Shown here: one piece after another, positions 35,169 to 43,396 of the stretch
Position numbering within the stretch: the stretch's first letter is position 1
How the letters are laid out: the number at the start of each line of letters is the position of its first letter
Origin: Aureimonas populi
Lineage (GTDB): Bacteria > Pseudomonadota > Alphaproteobacteria > Rhizobiales > Rhizobiaceae
Assembly: GCF_017815515.1 (NCBI RefSeq)
Contig: NZ_CP072611.1
Span: forward strand, 3,596,001-3,660,000
Direction of reading: 5' to 3'
DNA: 64,000 bases
The notes under the pieces: generated by a model
The model's database searches: none
Told to the model about the DNA's origin: nothing
Seen by the model: only the letters and a program-made list of their open reading frames with translations
Position numbers and translations under genes: made by a program

Positions 35169-35655
35169 GCGAATGGGCGCCATGCCCGTGGGGATGGTGC
35201 CCCGCCTCGCCCTCGTGCACGTGGGCGGAAGCATAGGCTCCTCCGGCCGGATCGAAGGCGGCCTCCACCTCCTTCACCGTCCCGCCGAGGCCCTCCACCA
35301 TCTCGCGGATCACCCGGTCCTGGCGGATGAGAATGCGGGTCTCCTCGATGGCGGCGGCCAGGTGCCGGTTGCCCAGGTGCCAGGCGAGGTTCAGGAGGTG
35401 CACCGCATCGCGCCCGCGCACCTCGTAGAGCGCCTCCGGCTTCGCCTTCACCTCGATCACCCGCCCGTCATCGAGAAGGATGCCGTCGCCCTCGCGCAGG
35501 AGCCGGGCCTCCGGCAGATTCAGCAGGAAGGCGATACCCCCATCGGACACCATCGCCATGCGCCGGCGATGGCGCTGCCCCTCATCCAGCGTGATCGTAT
35601 CGGCGAAGTCCCCTGTGTGCCGGCCGCGCTCGACGACGTTCTCCGCGGCGATCAC
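35158..35655 (-). CDS. ureE: Urease nickel metallochaperone UreE
   Basis: 165 residues. The N-terminal peptide-binding domain includes DTITLDEGQRHRRRM and LLNLPEARLLREGDGILLDDG. The metal-binding domain has LLNLAWHLGNRHLAA with the conserved His. The tail [21 protein letters not shown] is a histidine-rich nickel store, as in Klebsiella UreE. The start is GTG at 35655, overlapping the mliC stop (GTGA); no nearby ATG gives the expected N-terminus. It sits between the lysozyme-inhibitor gene and ureF. Confidence 0.94.
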   Translation of the reverse strand: MIAAENVVERGRHTGDFADTITLDEGQRHRRRMAMVSDGGIAFLLNLPEARLLREGDGILLDDGRVIEVKAKPEALYEVRGRDAVHLLNLAWHLGNRHLAAAIEETRILIRQDRVIREMVEGLGGTVKEVEAAFDPAGGAYASAHVHEGEAGHHPHGHGAHSHDH

Positions 35656-36002
35656 GACGCGCTCTCCCGGCAGGTGACGGCCTGGGTGCCGGCCGTCTCG
35701 TCCTCCAGCGTCGCCTCCGCGCCCTTGGTCCACCACACCGAGGAGCCGGAGACATATTTCGCGCCGGACGCCGCGACCACGTTGACGAAGAGGCGGGCGC
35801 CGTCGCCCGGGTTCAGAAGCGCCAAGGAATTGTCTCCGATATTGATATATTCGGCCGTGCGCCGAACCTCGTCCGAGCACGCATAGCCTATCGTTTCGCG
35901 CTGCGCCTCGCCCGGAAGGTCGAGATCGAGCGCAAGCGCGCCTGTCGCAAACGCGGCAAGCGCCGTGCCGGCCAGCGCCGGCCTGATCCATAGAGCAGCC
36001 AT
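35652..36002 (-). CDS. MliC-type C-type lysozyme inhibitor
   Basis: 116 residues. A signal peptide (MAALWIRPALAGTALAAFATGALA) leads to the MliC domain: IGYACSDEVRRTAEYINIGD, ALLNPGDGARLFVN, SASGAKYVSG-like AASGAKYVSGSSVWWTKG, then ATLED and a final Cys. The WWTKGxEATLED block is the family's inhibitory loop region. Two cysteines would form the conserved disulfide in the periplasm. No lipobox is seen, so it resembles the soluble periplasmic form. It lies between ureC (62 bases) and ureE (4-base overlap), so it is translated from the urease transcript although it has no known part in nickel or urea chemistry. Confidence 0.82.
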   Translation of the reverse strand: MAALWIRPALAGTALAAFATGALALDLDLPGEAQRETIGYACSDEVRRTAEYINIGDNSLALLNPGDGARLFVNVVAASGAKYVSGSSVWWTKGAEATLEDETAGTQAVTCRESAS

Positions 36003-36064
36003 GAGGCGTTTCTCCCTGCGTTCCGCTCCTGCTAATCTAGCGCATTCGCGGCCGGAAAGAGGCG

Positions 36065-37777
36065 TCAGAACAGGAAGTAGCGCTGCGCCATCGGCAGCAC
36101 CTTCGCCGGCTCGCAGGTCAGGAGTTCGCCGTCGGCCCGCACCTCGTAGGTTTCCGGGTTCACCTCGATTTGCGGCGTGGCGTCGTTCAGCAGCATGGAG
36201 GCCTTGGAGATGCCGCCGCGCGTGTTGTGGACGGGCAGGAAGGCCTTCTCGCAGCCCAGCCGCTCGCGCAGCCCATCGTCCGCCGCCACCTGCGAGACGA
36301 AGGAGACGCCGCTCGCGCCCACCGCCTTGCCGAAGGCGCCGAACATGGGGCGGTAGTGCACCGGCTGGGGCGTGGGGATCGAGGCGTTGGGGTCGCCCAT
36401 GGGCGCGGCGACGATGGTGCCGCCGATGAGAACCATCATCGGCTTGACCGCGAAGAAGGCCGGGTCCCACAAGACGAGGTCGGCGCGCTTGCCGACCTCC
36501 ACCGAGCCGACCTCCCGCGAAAGCCCCTGCGCGATGGCGGGATTGATCGTCACCTTGGCAATGTAGCGCCGCACACGGAAATTGTCGTTCTCGCCGGTTT
36601 CCTGCGCCAGCCGGCCCCGCTGGCGCTTCATCTTGTCCGCCGTCTGGAAGGTGCGGATCAGAACCTCGCCGACGCGGCCCATGGCCTGCGAGTCCGAGGC
36701 GACGATGGAGAAGGCGCCGATGTCGTGGAGGATGTCCTCGGCCGCGATCGTCTCCTTGCGGATGCGGCTTTCGGCGAAGGCGATGTCCTCCGGGATGGAG
36801 GAGTCTAGGTGGTGGCACACCATGAGCATGTCGAGATGCTCCTCCAGCGTGTTCACCGTGTAGGGCCGCGTCGGATTGGTGGAGCCGGGCAGGACGTTGG
36901 GCAGGCCGCAGACCTTGATGATGTCCGGCGCATGGCCCCCGCCCGCCCCTTCCGTATGGAAGGCATGGATGGTGCGGCCCTTGAAGGCGCCGACCGTGTC
37001 CTCCACGAAGCCCGATTCGTTGAGCGTGTCGGTGTGGATCATCACCTGCACGTCGAAGGCGTCTGCCACCGAAAGGCAGCAGTCGATGGCAGCCGGCGTC
37101 GTGCCCCAGTCCTCGTGCAGCTTCAGCGCGCCCGCCCCGCCCTTGATCATCTCCTCCAGCGCCTGCGGCTGCGAGGCGTTGCCCTTGCCGGAGAGCACGA
37201 AGTTCATGGGGAAGGCGTCCAGCGCCTGGAGCATCCGCGCCATGTGCCAGGGGCCGGGCGTGCAGGTGGTGGCCAGCGTGCCGTGCGCCGGCCCCGTGCC
37301 CCCGCCCACCATGCAGGTGACGCCGGAAAACAGCGCCTCTTCGATCTGCTGCGGGCAGATGAAGTGTATGTGGCTGTCCACCCCGCCGGCAGTAAGAATC
37401 TTGCCCTCCCCGGCAATGGCTTCGGTCCCCGGCCCCACGATGATGGTGACGCCGGGCTGCGTGTCGGGGTTGCCGGCCTTGCCGATGGCGGCGATTCGCC
37501 CATCCTTCAGCCCCACATCGGCCTTGTAGATGCCGGTATGGTCCACGATCAGCGCGTTGGTGATGACGGTATCGACGGCGCCCTCCGCGCGGCTGGCCTG
37601 GGACTGCCCCATGCCGTCGCGGATGACCTTGCCGCCTCCGAACTTCACCTCCTCGCCATAGGTGGTGAGGTCCTTCTCCACCTCGATGAACAGCTCGGTG
37701 TCGGCAAGCCGCACCCGGTCGCCGACCGTCGGCCCGTACATGGCGGCATAGGTCGAGCGGGCAATTCTGGCGGGCAT
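36065..37777 (-). CDS. ureC: Urease alpha subunit
   Basis: 570 residues, full length. The dinickel site is complete: His136 and His138 (DSHIHFICP), the carbamylated Lys219 (GALKLHEDW), His248 (VMIHTD), His274 (AFHTEG) and the Asp in [12 protein letters not shown]. The active-site flap MVCHHLD holds Cys321 and His322. It hydrolyses urea to ammonia and carbamate. The start [17 protein letters not shown] fits the family. It begins the third urease block; the 134 bases upstream (37778-37911) are shared with a divergent small gene and should hold its promoter, since no urease gene lies directly upstream on the same strand. Confidence 0.97.
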   Translation of the reverse strand: MPARIARSTYAAMYGPTVGDRVRLADTELFIEVEKDLTTYGEEVKFGGGKVIRDGMGQSQASRAEGAVDTVITNALIVDHTGIYKADVGLKDGRIAAIGKAGNPDTQPGVTIIVGPGTEAIAGEGKILTAGGVDSHIHFICPQQIEEALFSGVTCMVGGGTGPAHGTLATTCTPGPWHMARMLQALDAFPMNFVLSGKGNASQPQALEEMIKGGAGALKLHEDWGTTPAAIDCCLSVADAFDVQVMIHTDTLNESGFVEDTVGAFKGRTIHAFHTEGAGGGHAPDIIKVCGLPNVLPGSTNPTRPYTVNTLEEHLDMLMVCHHLDSSIPEDIAFAESRIRKETIAAEDILHDIGAFSIVASDSQAMGRVGEVLIRTFQTADKMKRQRGRLAQETGENDNFRVRRYIAKVTINPAIAQGLSREVGSVEVGKRADLVLWDPAFFAVKPMMVLIGGTIVAAPMGDPNASIPTPQPVHYRPMFGAFGKAVGASGVSFVSQVAADDGLRERLGCEKAFLPVHNTRGGISKASMLLNDATPQIEVNPETYEVRADGELLTCEPAKVLPMAQRYFLF

Positions 37778-37911
37778 GGGCAGATCTCCGGTGAACCGGG
37801 CGAGACAATAGGAAGATCGCAAAAGCTTGTCTTCCCCCAAGCGCACAACCATTTCACATTCAGGCGCAACGCCGCGACATGCCGTCTCGCGCCGCAGGAG
37901 AGCATCGGCCG

Positions 37912-38322
37912 ATGACACGAAAATGGGCAATCGCGGGAGCGCTCGCGCTGCTGGCCGCCGGCGGCTCGCACGCCTGGGCCCAGCCCTTCGAATCGGGCCC
38001 GCCGGGCACGGTGGTGGGAACCTCCCAGTCGGGCGCCCGGGTGGGGGGGGCGGTGCGGCTGAACACGCCGCGCGTTCCGAACGCAAGGGTCTTCGGCGAC
38101 ACGGTGGAGGAGCGGGCCTGGGGCCGGGACTATGACGACAGCCATCTGCGCCCCCGCGTGCCCCGGGCCACGGCCGATACGCCCATCGAGCTGCGCGCCC
38201 GCGAAGGCAGCTCGCGCCTCGATTCAGGCCGCGCCGGCTCCTTCGCGCGCGAGGGGCCGCGAGCCATCGGCGGCAGCTCCGTCACGCGCCCGGCGCTCGG
38301 CGCGCGGCGGATCGGGCGGTAG
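37912..38322 (+). CDS. Small secreted protein of unknown function
   Basis: 136 residues. A clear signal peptide ([23 protein letters not shown], cleavage before QPFES) precedes a basic, Arg/Gly/Pro-rich chain without recognised domain and without cysteines. ATG 37912 is chosen because the signal peptide starts there; an in-frame ATG at 37879 would add 11 residues. It runs against the urease genes, divergent from ureC across 134 bases. I do not recognise the family. Frame use (G/C at third positions) and the signal peptide support it being a real gene. Confidence 0.6.
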   Translation: MTRKWAIAGALALLAAGGSHAWAQPFESGPPGTVVGTSQSGARVGGAVRLNTPRVPNARVFGDTVEERAWGRDYDDSHLRPRVPRATADTPIELRAREGSSRLDSGRAGSFAREGPRAIGGSSVTRPALGARRIGR

Positions 38323-38401
38323 CGGAACGCTGCCCGTCGGGGTACGTTTCTCCCCCGACGCCCTCGCGTGGGGACCGATGATCTTCGAAGGAACCGTATC
38401 C

Positions 38402-38902
38402 ATGAAACCGCTTCTGGCACCCGCCGCCGCCGTCATCGTGAGCCTTGCCCTGGCGGCCCCGGCCGCAGCCCAGTTGTCCGGAAGCCCGGGCGGCACGTCC
38501 GCCGGCGGTGGAAGCAGCGTCGGCTCATCGGGCGGCCTGGGAACATCGACCGGCACCGGCGCCACGACCACGCCGGGCGCTTCGGGAACCGGTATTTCGC
38601 CCTCGCAAGGTGCAGGCGGAACTGGAGAGGGCGGGCTCTCCACGCAGGAGCGGGCGACGGAAGGCTCCACCAGCATCAACTCGATCAACGCCGATGCGGT
38701 GGCGCGCACGGGCAATGTCGGGGCGGCCACTTCGATCGGCGGCTCGGGCGGAACGGAGGCGGGTCAGGCTGCGGCCGGCGGTGCGCCGGCAGGCCGGGAG
38801 AAGGTCAACATTCCCCGCGCCTCCGTCGCCGTGGATCTGGGTGGGATTCGCGACGCGTTGGAAGCCGGCCCCAGCGCCACGCCGAAGGCCGACGGGCGCT
38901 AG
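38402..38902 (+). CDS. Gly/Ser/Thr-rich secreted protein of unknown function
   Basis: 166 residues. A signal peptide ([24 protein letters not shown]) is followed by about 60 residues of Gly/Ser/Thr repeats ([20 protein letters not shown] and similar), then [20 protein letters not shown] and a C-terminal [17 protein letters not shown]. No cysteines and no known domain. It is probably a periplasmic or surface linker-like protein. It lies 79 bases after the previous plus-strand gene, so the two may be co-transcribed. Its TAG stop shares the four bases CTAG (38899-38902) with the ureB stop on the other strand. Confidence 0.6.
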   Translation: MKPLLAPAAAVIVSLALAAPAAAQLSGSPGGTSAGGGSSVGSSGGLGTSTGTGATTTPGASGTGISPSQGAGGTGEGGLSTQERATEGSTSINSINADAVARTGNVGAATSIGGSGGTEAGQAAAGGAPAGREKVNIPRASVAVDLGGIRDALEAGPSATPKADGR

Positions 38903-39204
38903 AGCGCGCCCATGATCTTGGCATTGAAGCCGTAGATCTTCCGTTCGCCCCCGATCGGCACGAGAGCGACCTCCCTCGCCTGCCCCGGCTCGAAGCGCAC
39001 CGCCGTGCCGGCGGGGATGTCGAGCCGCATTCCCCGCGCGCTGCCGCGGTCGAAGGACAGAGCGGGGTTGGTCTCCGCGAAATGATAGTGCGAACCGACC
39101 TGGATCGGCCGGTCGCCGGTATTGGCCACCGTCAACCGCGTGACCGGCGCGCCCTCGTTGAGAACGAGTTCGCCTTCCTTCGGCAGGACTTCGCCGGGAA
39201 TCAT
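38899..39204 (-). CDS. ureB: Urease beta subunit
   Basis: 101 residues. [18 protein letters not shown] is the standard N-terminus, and [16 protein letters not shown] and [21 protein letters not shown] are conserved blocks. It forms the trimer-of-trimers with UreA and UreC. Its ATG overlaps the stop of the ureJ-type gene (39201-39204). It is separated from ureC by two genes on the opposite strand and from ureA by ureJ plus another, which is unusual because ureABC are normally contiguous. Confidence 0.96.
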   Translation of the reverse strand: MIPGEVLPKEGELVLNEGAPVTRLTVANTGDRPIQVGSHYHFAETNPALSFDRGSARGMRLDIPAGTAVRFEPGQAREVALVPIGGERKIYGFNAKIMGAL

Positions 39205-39773
39205 GCCTGCACCATCAGGACGAGTCCCGCCGCCGCCGTCGCGGCGCCCAGCCAGCGCGCGGGCGCTGCGCCGAACCGGGCCAGCCCGAGGCCCAGCGCG
39301 ATGCCCGAGCCATGGAGCATGGCGGTGGCGAGAACGAAGCCCGCACCATAGCCGAAGACGTCCGCGCCCCCGATCTCGCCGCCATGGGCATGGCCGTGGA
39401 ACAGCGCGAAACCGCCCACGATGAGCGCGCAGCCGGCCGCCGGCACGCGGGCGGCCATCGCCACGAGCAGGCCGAGCGCGACGACAGAGGCCAGGATCGC
39501 AGGCTCGACGAAGGGCAGCGGCACGCCGGCGAGCGCAAGGGCGAAGCCGGCCGCCATGGTTCCGACGAAGACCGCCGGCACGCGCCAGCGCGACCGCCCG
39601 CCCAGCATCGCCGCCCAGAGCCCGACGGCGACCATTGCGAGGATATGGTCGAGCCCGAAGAGCGGATGGGTAAAGCCGGCCATGAAGGAGCCATGCCCGG
39701 CCGGGTCGAGATGCGCATAGGCCGGAGCCGTTGCCGCCAGAAGCGCGATTGCGGCCGTCAAGGCACGTTTCAT
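39201..39773 (-). CDS. ureJ: HupE/UreJ-family nickel transporter
   Basis: 190 residues with a signal-like first segment ([20 protein letters not shown]) and six further hydrophobic segments. The family motif [19 protein letters not shown] (about 36-54) carries the metal-binding His/Asp, and [11 protein letters not shown] a second histidine cluster. It probably imports nickel for urease, acting in the inner or outer membrane. AGGAAAAGGGA precedes the ATG at 39773. It is paired with ureB through a 4-base overlap. The 257 bases upstream (39774-40030) separate it from a plus-strand gene and probably hold its own promoter. Confidence 0.9.
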   Translation of the reverse strand: MKRALTAAIALLAATAPAYAHLDPAGHGSFMAGFTHPLFGLDHILAMVAVGLWAAMLGGRSRWRVPAVFVGTMAAGFALALAGVPLPFVEPAILASVVALGLLVAMAARVPAAGCALIVGGFALFHGHAHGGEIGGADVFGYGAGFVLATAMLHGSGIALGLGLARFGAAPARWLGAATAAAGLVLMVQA

Positions 39774-40030
39774 GGTCTGTCCCTTTTCCTGCGCGCGGTG
39801 GCGCCGGTGCTTCGTCGCGGGCCGGTCCGGCGAAATGCCCGATTCCCGTCCCCACCAGGCGGTCATGATGGGCGGTGGCCCAACGCCTTGTCAAAAGGAA
39901 ACGAGCGCCCCGGATGCACCAGAAGCCGGCAGTTTTAAGCAAATGCTAACCAAGATGAACCGCAGGCCGCCTGCGGCGTTCTGTGCCCGACCGGGAGGAC
40001 GATGGATTGTGTCTCGCAAGGAGTGATTCG
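39774..40030. other. Intergenic region between divergent ureJ and a small secreted-protein gene
   Basis: 257 bases, the largest gap in the window. The part from about 39935 to 39965 is notably AT-rich for this genome (AGTTTTAAGCAAATGCTAAC), as expected for a promoter, but I cannot fit good -35/-10 boxes. AAGGAG at 40019-40024 serves the plus-strand gene starting at 40031. No open frame with a signal or known motif is seen. Confidence 0.5.
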
Positions 40031-40243
40031 ATGAGGAAGCCGATGGCCTTCGCGCTCGCCTTCGCCTCGGCCTTGATCGCCCTGTCGGCGGCCCCCGCCC
40101 CCGCCGGGCCGGGCGAGCCGCCGATCGTGCGTGTCGTGACTATCGACGGCGTCACCGGCCCCGCCTACTATTCCGTGGTCGAGAAGCGCTTCCGCTTCAT
40201 CGCGCCAGATGGCGCCGATCTGGCGTCCCTGCCGCAGGACTAA
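40031..40243 (+). CDS. Very small secreted protein of unknown function
   Basis: 70 residues: a signal peptide ([25 protein letters not shown]) and a mature part of about 45 residues ([23 protein letters not shown]...). No cysteines and no known family. The ATG is preceded by a strong AAGGAG 7 bases away, which supports expression. Its TAA stop (40241-40243) overlaps the ureA TAG stop of the other strand within CTAA at 40240-40243. It interrupts the minus-strand urease genes between ureA and ureJ. Confidence 0.6.
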   Translation: MRKPMAFALAFASALIALSAAPAPAGPGEPPIVRVVTIDGVTGPAYYSVVEKRFRFIAPDGADLASLPQD

Positions 40244-40542
40244 CGGATCGGCTCGTGAACCGTCACGAGCTTGGTGCCGTCCGGGAAGGTGGCCTCCACC
40301 TGGACGTCGTGGATCATCTCGGCCACCCCCTCCATCACCTGCTCGCGCGTGATGACGTGCGCCCCGGCCTCCATCAAATCGGCGACGCTCCGACCGTCGC
40401 GCGCGCCTTCCACCACGAAGTCGGTGATGAGGGCGATGGCCTCGGGATGGTTGAGCAGGACGCCGCGCTCCAGCCGCCGCCGGGCCACGCTGGCGGCCAT
40501 GGAGACGAGGAGCTTGTCCTTCTCGCGCGGGGTCAGTTGCAT
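40240..40542 (-). CDS. ureA: Urease gamma subunit
   Basis: 100 residues. [23 protein letters not shown] is the family N-terminus, [20 protein letters not shown] and the C-terminal [18 protein letters not shown] complete it. It forms the urease trimer with UreB and UreC. It lies 25 bases after ureD on the same strand. Unlike most urease operons, ureB does not follow; a plus-strand gene begins where ureA ends. Confidence 0.97.
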   Translation of the reverse strand: MQLTPREKDKLLVSMAASVARRRLERGVLLNHPEAIALITDFVVEGARDGRSVADLMEAGAHVITREQVMEGVAEMIHDVQVEATFPDGTKLVTVHEPIR

Positions 40543-40567
40543 GCGCCGGGGTCCTTTCCGTTGAGCC

Positions 40568-41392
40568 TCATAGCGACCATAGACGCGGAAGGGGCCCGTT
40601 TTCCAGAAGCGCGAGCGCAGGAACCAGCCGCCGCCGCAGTTCGATGCCCGAAGGCGCGACGAGGCGCGCGACGAGGAGGCCCTCCTCCAGCCGGCTCGCG
40701 CCGCCCGAGGGACCGAGCAGAGCGCGCAGGGCCGAAAGATCGCATCCGCTCCCGGTGGCCAGAACGGTGGCGAAGGCGCGATGGCCGGCCAGGCCGGCCG
40801 CCCGCGCGGTCTGGCCCGCGAGATCGCCATGAAGGCGCAGATTGTCCGCGAAGACGAGGCGCCCGGCGAGACGAACGCGCCAGCGCTCCTCCAGAAGCCC
40901 CTCCGCCACCGATTCGCCCATCGCCTCGCGGCCGAGAATGACGCTTTCGCAAAGCAGCAGGCGGCTTCCCGCCTCCGCGTCGACATCGAGCCGCCGCGAC
41001 AGGCGCCCTCCGTCGAACAGGATGGTTTCCTGCGGCAGCCAGGAGAATCCGGCCCCGGCCGCTACCGATACGCCCGTGCGGACCGTGGCCGCCGCGCCCA
41101 GGGACCGGTAGACGCGCTCGGCGGCCTGCGTCGTCACGCAAAGATGGCCCGCCTCCTCCACCGCGAAGGACTGGTCGAGCCTGTCCCCGCCCGCGAGGCC
41201 GCCGGCCGTGTTCACGAGCACGGCTTGGGCCGGCCCGGCCCCCACCTTGGGAAAGCGCAGCTTCAGGCAGCCCTCCTGGCGCAGGCGGGAGAGGCGCGTT
41301 CGCCCCTCGCGCTGGCGCATCGTGGCTTGCACGGCCCCACGCGCGCGCTGCAAGGAGGGAGCGCCGCCGATCTGCGGCAGGGAATGTTCCAA
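40568..41392 (-). CDS. ureD: Urease accessory protein UreD
   Basis: 274 residues; scaffold of the UreDFG activation complex. Family blocks are [66 protein letters not shown] and [14 protein letters not shown]. No ATG exists at the expected N-terminus. I choose TTG at 41392 because the conserved [12 protein letters not shown] stretch must be included. An ATG at 41320 (250 residues) would cut it off. It starts 9 bases after the kinase stop, so it is probably coupled to that gene. Confidence 0.92.
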   Translation of the reverse strand: MEHSLPQIGGAPSLQRARGAVQATMRQREGRTRLSRLRQEGCLKLRFPKVGAGPAQAVLVNTAGGLAGGDRLDQSFAVEEAGHLCVTTQAAERVYRSLGAAATVRTGVSVAAGAGFSWLPQETILFDGGRLSRRLDVDAEAGSRLLLCESVILGREAMGESVAEGLLEERWRVRLAGRLVFADNLRLHGDLAGQTARAAGLAGHRAFATVLATGSGCDLSALRALLGPSGGASRLEEGLLVARLVAPSGIELRRRLVPALALLENGPLPRLWSL

Positions 41393-41400
41393 GATGGGGT

Positions 41401-42054
41401 TTACTGCGCCGCCTCGAAGAGGTCGCACTCCTCGGGCCGGTGCGCGGGGGTCACCTCCCGGCCCGGCACCGTGCCGCCCGCCAGCCGGCGGCCGGCCATG
41501 GCGAGGTCCGAGGGACCGGCGATGAAGACGCGCGTTGCCGGATGGAGCTGGCGCACGAAGGACGGGTCGACCACGCCCGCGGCCGAAACGGCATCGAGGT
41601 CGCGCCCCTCCGGCAGGTCGATCTGCTTGATGAGACAGAGGCTGGCGCCGGGATAACGGCCCGCAAGCCAAGCGGCCAGGCTGTCGGAGGTGGTGCTCCA
41701 GTCATGGTGGATTTCACCGGCCTGCAGCACCAGCTTGGCAGGCATCCAGACCGGGACCAGCCCGTCGTCCAGAGCCTTGCCGATGGCCTCCTGCGTGGCG
41801 ACGGGCACCAGCTTCTCGCCCAGGCTCACCAGCGCGCGGCCGAACTGCTCCATGGCCAGGATCGCCATGTGATGCGCGGCATCGTCGTCATAGCCCACCT
41901 GTGCCTGATAATCGCGCACGACATCGGCGAACGGCCCCCCGCCGGGCACGAGGATCAGCGGGCGCTGGCTTTCTTCCATCGCCCGCACCCAGCGGACGAG
42001 GTCTGGCGGGGAAATCGAACTTCCACCGAATTTGACGATCAGAATATCGTCCAT
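41401..42054 (-). CDS. Amino-acid-kinase-fold protein, MfnE-like (methanofuran-type cofactor kinase)
   Basis: 217 residues of the amino acid kinase superfamily, closest in pattern to the archaeal COG2054/MfnE group: ILIVKFGGSSISPP, LVPGGGPFADVVRDYQ, HHMAILAMEQFG and HHDWSTTSDSLAAWLAG. Archaeal MfnE phosphorylates 5-(aminomethyl)furan-3-yl methyl phosphate in methanofuran synthesis. Bacterial homologues occur in methylotrophs with the tetrahydromethanopterin/methylofuran C1 pathway. It follows the MfnB-like/FolB fusion after 126 bases and is followed 9 bases later by ureD. Family placement is good; the exact bacterial reaction is inferred. Confidence 0.8.
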   Translation of the reverse strand: MDDILIVKFGGSSISPPDLVRWVRAMEESQRPLILVPGGGPFADVVRDYQAQVGYDDDAAHHMAILAMEQFGRALVSLGEKLVPVATQEAIGKALDDGLVPVWMPAKLVLQAGEIHHDWSTTSDSLAAWLAGRYPGASLCLIKQIDLPEGRDLDAVSAAGVVDPSFVRQLHPATRVFIAGPSDLAMAGRRLAGGTVPGREVTPAHRPEECDLFEAAQ

Positions 42055-42180
42055 CTCTGAACCTCTCCGCGTTACGCGATGCGACAGGCAGGCGATGTCA
42101 TTCTGCCATTATTCAGACACGTTTGACCAGCCTGCGGTTCCTTCAATTCGTCGTTGCGCCGCAAAAGCGCGGTGCGGCGT

Positions 42181-43005
42181 TCAGGTCGGAAGCCGCCGCC
42201 GCACGATCTCCACGCCGGCAATCAGCGGTCCGAGATCGAGCTTCTCCACCTTGACCGTCACCGAGTCCAGGCGCGGGTCCCGCAGGAGGTCCGCGGCCAG
42301 TTCCTCAGCCAGCGTCTCCACCAGATCGGTATGGCCCCGGGCCGCCAGCTCGCGCACCGCGTCCATCATCCGGTCGTAGGAATAGACCTCGCCGAGGCCA
42401 GCCACTCCCCCGCCGGCCGGCGCGACCTGCGCCTCCAGCGAGAAGCGCACGCGTTGCAATCGCCCGCGCTCTCCGCCATAGGCGCCCACCGCCATCTCCT
42501 GCACGAAATCGCGCACGAAGACGCGGTCGGGCACCGTCCCCGGCTCCACTGGCCGCACCCGAGGCGGGTCCATGAGCGCCAGCAGGGCCCGGCAGGCCCC
42601 GGCATCGAATGCCCCCTCCCGGCGCAGCGCTTCCCCGAAGCCCAGAAGGTCCGGGCGCAGCGGCAGGAGGCGGGGCACGTCGGCCGGCTCCAGCGCCCCG
42701 GCAAAGCCGAAAGGGAGGCCCCGCGCGCGGCAGAGCGCCGCAAAGCGCGAGGCTTCCGCGAAGCTGTGCCGCGCGAAGAAGGGCCCGCCCCGCTCCGTCA
42801 GGATCGCCAGATTCCCGCCTCGATCCGCCGCCGCGTCGAGCGCGGCGGGCCACTCGCTCTCGTCCGCTTCGACGAAGGCGGCCGGCACACGATTCCCGCC
42901 AGCGTCCAGAACCGCGCCGGCCGGCATCTCCACCAGCACCGCCCCGGCCGCGAAGGCCGCGCCGGCCTCGTCCTCCCGCGCAAGCGAGGCCAGAAGCTTC
43001 GTCAT
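42181..43005 (-). CDS. Fusion: degenerate MfnB-like domain + FolB-type dihydroneopterin aldolase
   Basis: 274 residues. Residues 60-150 resemble the C-terminal part of (5-formylfuran-3-yl)methyl phosphate synthase (MfnB/DUF556): GLPFGFAGALEPADVPRL and LRPDLLGFGEAL match the ALAGSL...IPKL...GVRGA pattern. The lysines used by MfnB are not seen, since the equivalent of VKNP reads VEMP, and the domain is about 150 instead of 235 residues. Residues 158-274 are FolB-like: DRVFVRDFVQEMAVGAYGGER, VYSYDRMMDAV, HTDLVETLAEELA and VTVKVEKLD. It sits in a minus-strand run with a stand-alone Lrp-type domain upstream and the MfnE-like kinase downstream, suggesting C1-cofactor synthesis. FolB is confident; the MfnB link is moderate. 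Confidence 0.72.
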   Translation of the reverse strand: MTKLLASLAREDEAGAAFAAGAVLVEMPAGAVLDAGGNRVPAAFVEADESEWPAALDAAADRGGNLAILTERGGPFFARHSFAEASRFAALCRARGLPFGFAGALEPADVPRLLPLRPDLLGFGEALRREGAFDAGACRALLALMDPPRVRPVEPGTVPDRVFVRDFVQEMAVGAYGGERGRLQRVRFSLEAQVAPAGGGVAGLGEVYSYDRMMDAVRELAARGHTDLVETLAEELAADLLRDPRLDSVTVKVEKLDLGPLIAGVEIVRRRLPT

Positions 43006-43042
43006 CCGGCCGCCCGGCCCCGGCCGTCGGCGAGGCTCCGGC

Positions 43043-43288
43043 TCAACGGCCGAAGGCCTTGAACGCGACGGTGGTGAAGGTATCGGACACGCCGTCCACG
43101 GTCTGGAGCCGCTCGGTGACGAAATGGCCGATATCGGCCTCCTCGCCCAGATAGAATTTGGCGATCAGGTCGAACTGGCCGGAGGTGGAATGAACCTCCG
43201 AGAGCTCCTCCACCGTCTCGGCGATGGTGTCCGCCACCTTGTAGGCGCGGCCGGGACGACATTTGAACTGAACGAAAATGGTCTTCAC
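43043..43288 (-). CDS. Stand-alone Lrp/AsnC ligand-binding domain protein
   Basis: 81 residues: KTIFVQFKCRPGRAYKVADTI, VEELSEVHSTSGQFDLIAKF and DGVSDTFTTVAFKAF are the RAM/AsnC effector domain, without the helix-turn-helix. Such proteins form rings that bind amino acids or other small ligands and may modulate full-length Lrp proteins. The start is GTG at 43288, which begins the conserved domain; an upstream ATG would add 13 unrelated residues. It lies 37 bases before the MfnB-like/FolB fusion on the same strand and may share its transcript. Confidence 0.8.
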   Translation of the reverse strand: MKTIFVQFKCRPGRAYKVADTIAETVEELSEVHSTSGQFDLIAKFYLGEEADIGHFVTERLQTVDGVSDTFTTVAFKAFGR

Positions 43289-43396
43289 CGGCCGGCTCCC
43301 ATGCGATGCGTCGCCGTCTCGTATCAAAGCGCCGCCATCCCCGTCAAAGGCGCGAGGCGGACGGAGAGGCCGGCCCGGCGCGCTCTTCGGCGGGCA

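Noticed and set aside
38402..38902. Gly/Ser-rich gene as a PE_PGRS-like or adhesin protein
   Set aside because: The low-complexity region is only about 60 residues and no adhesin domain or anchor is present; left as unknown.
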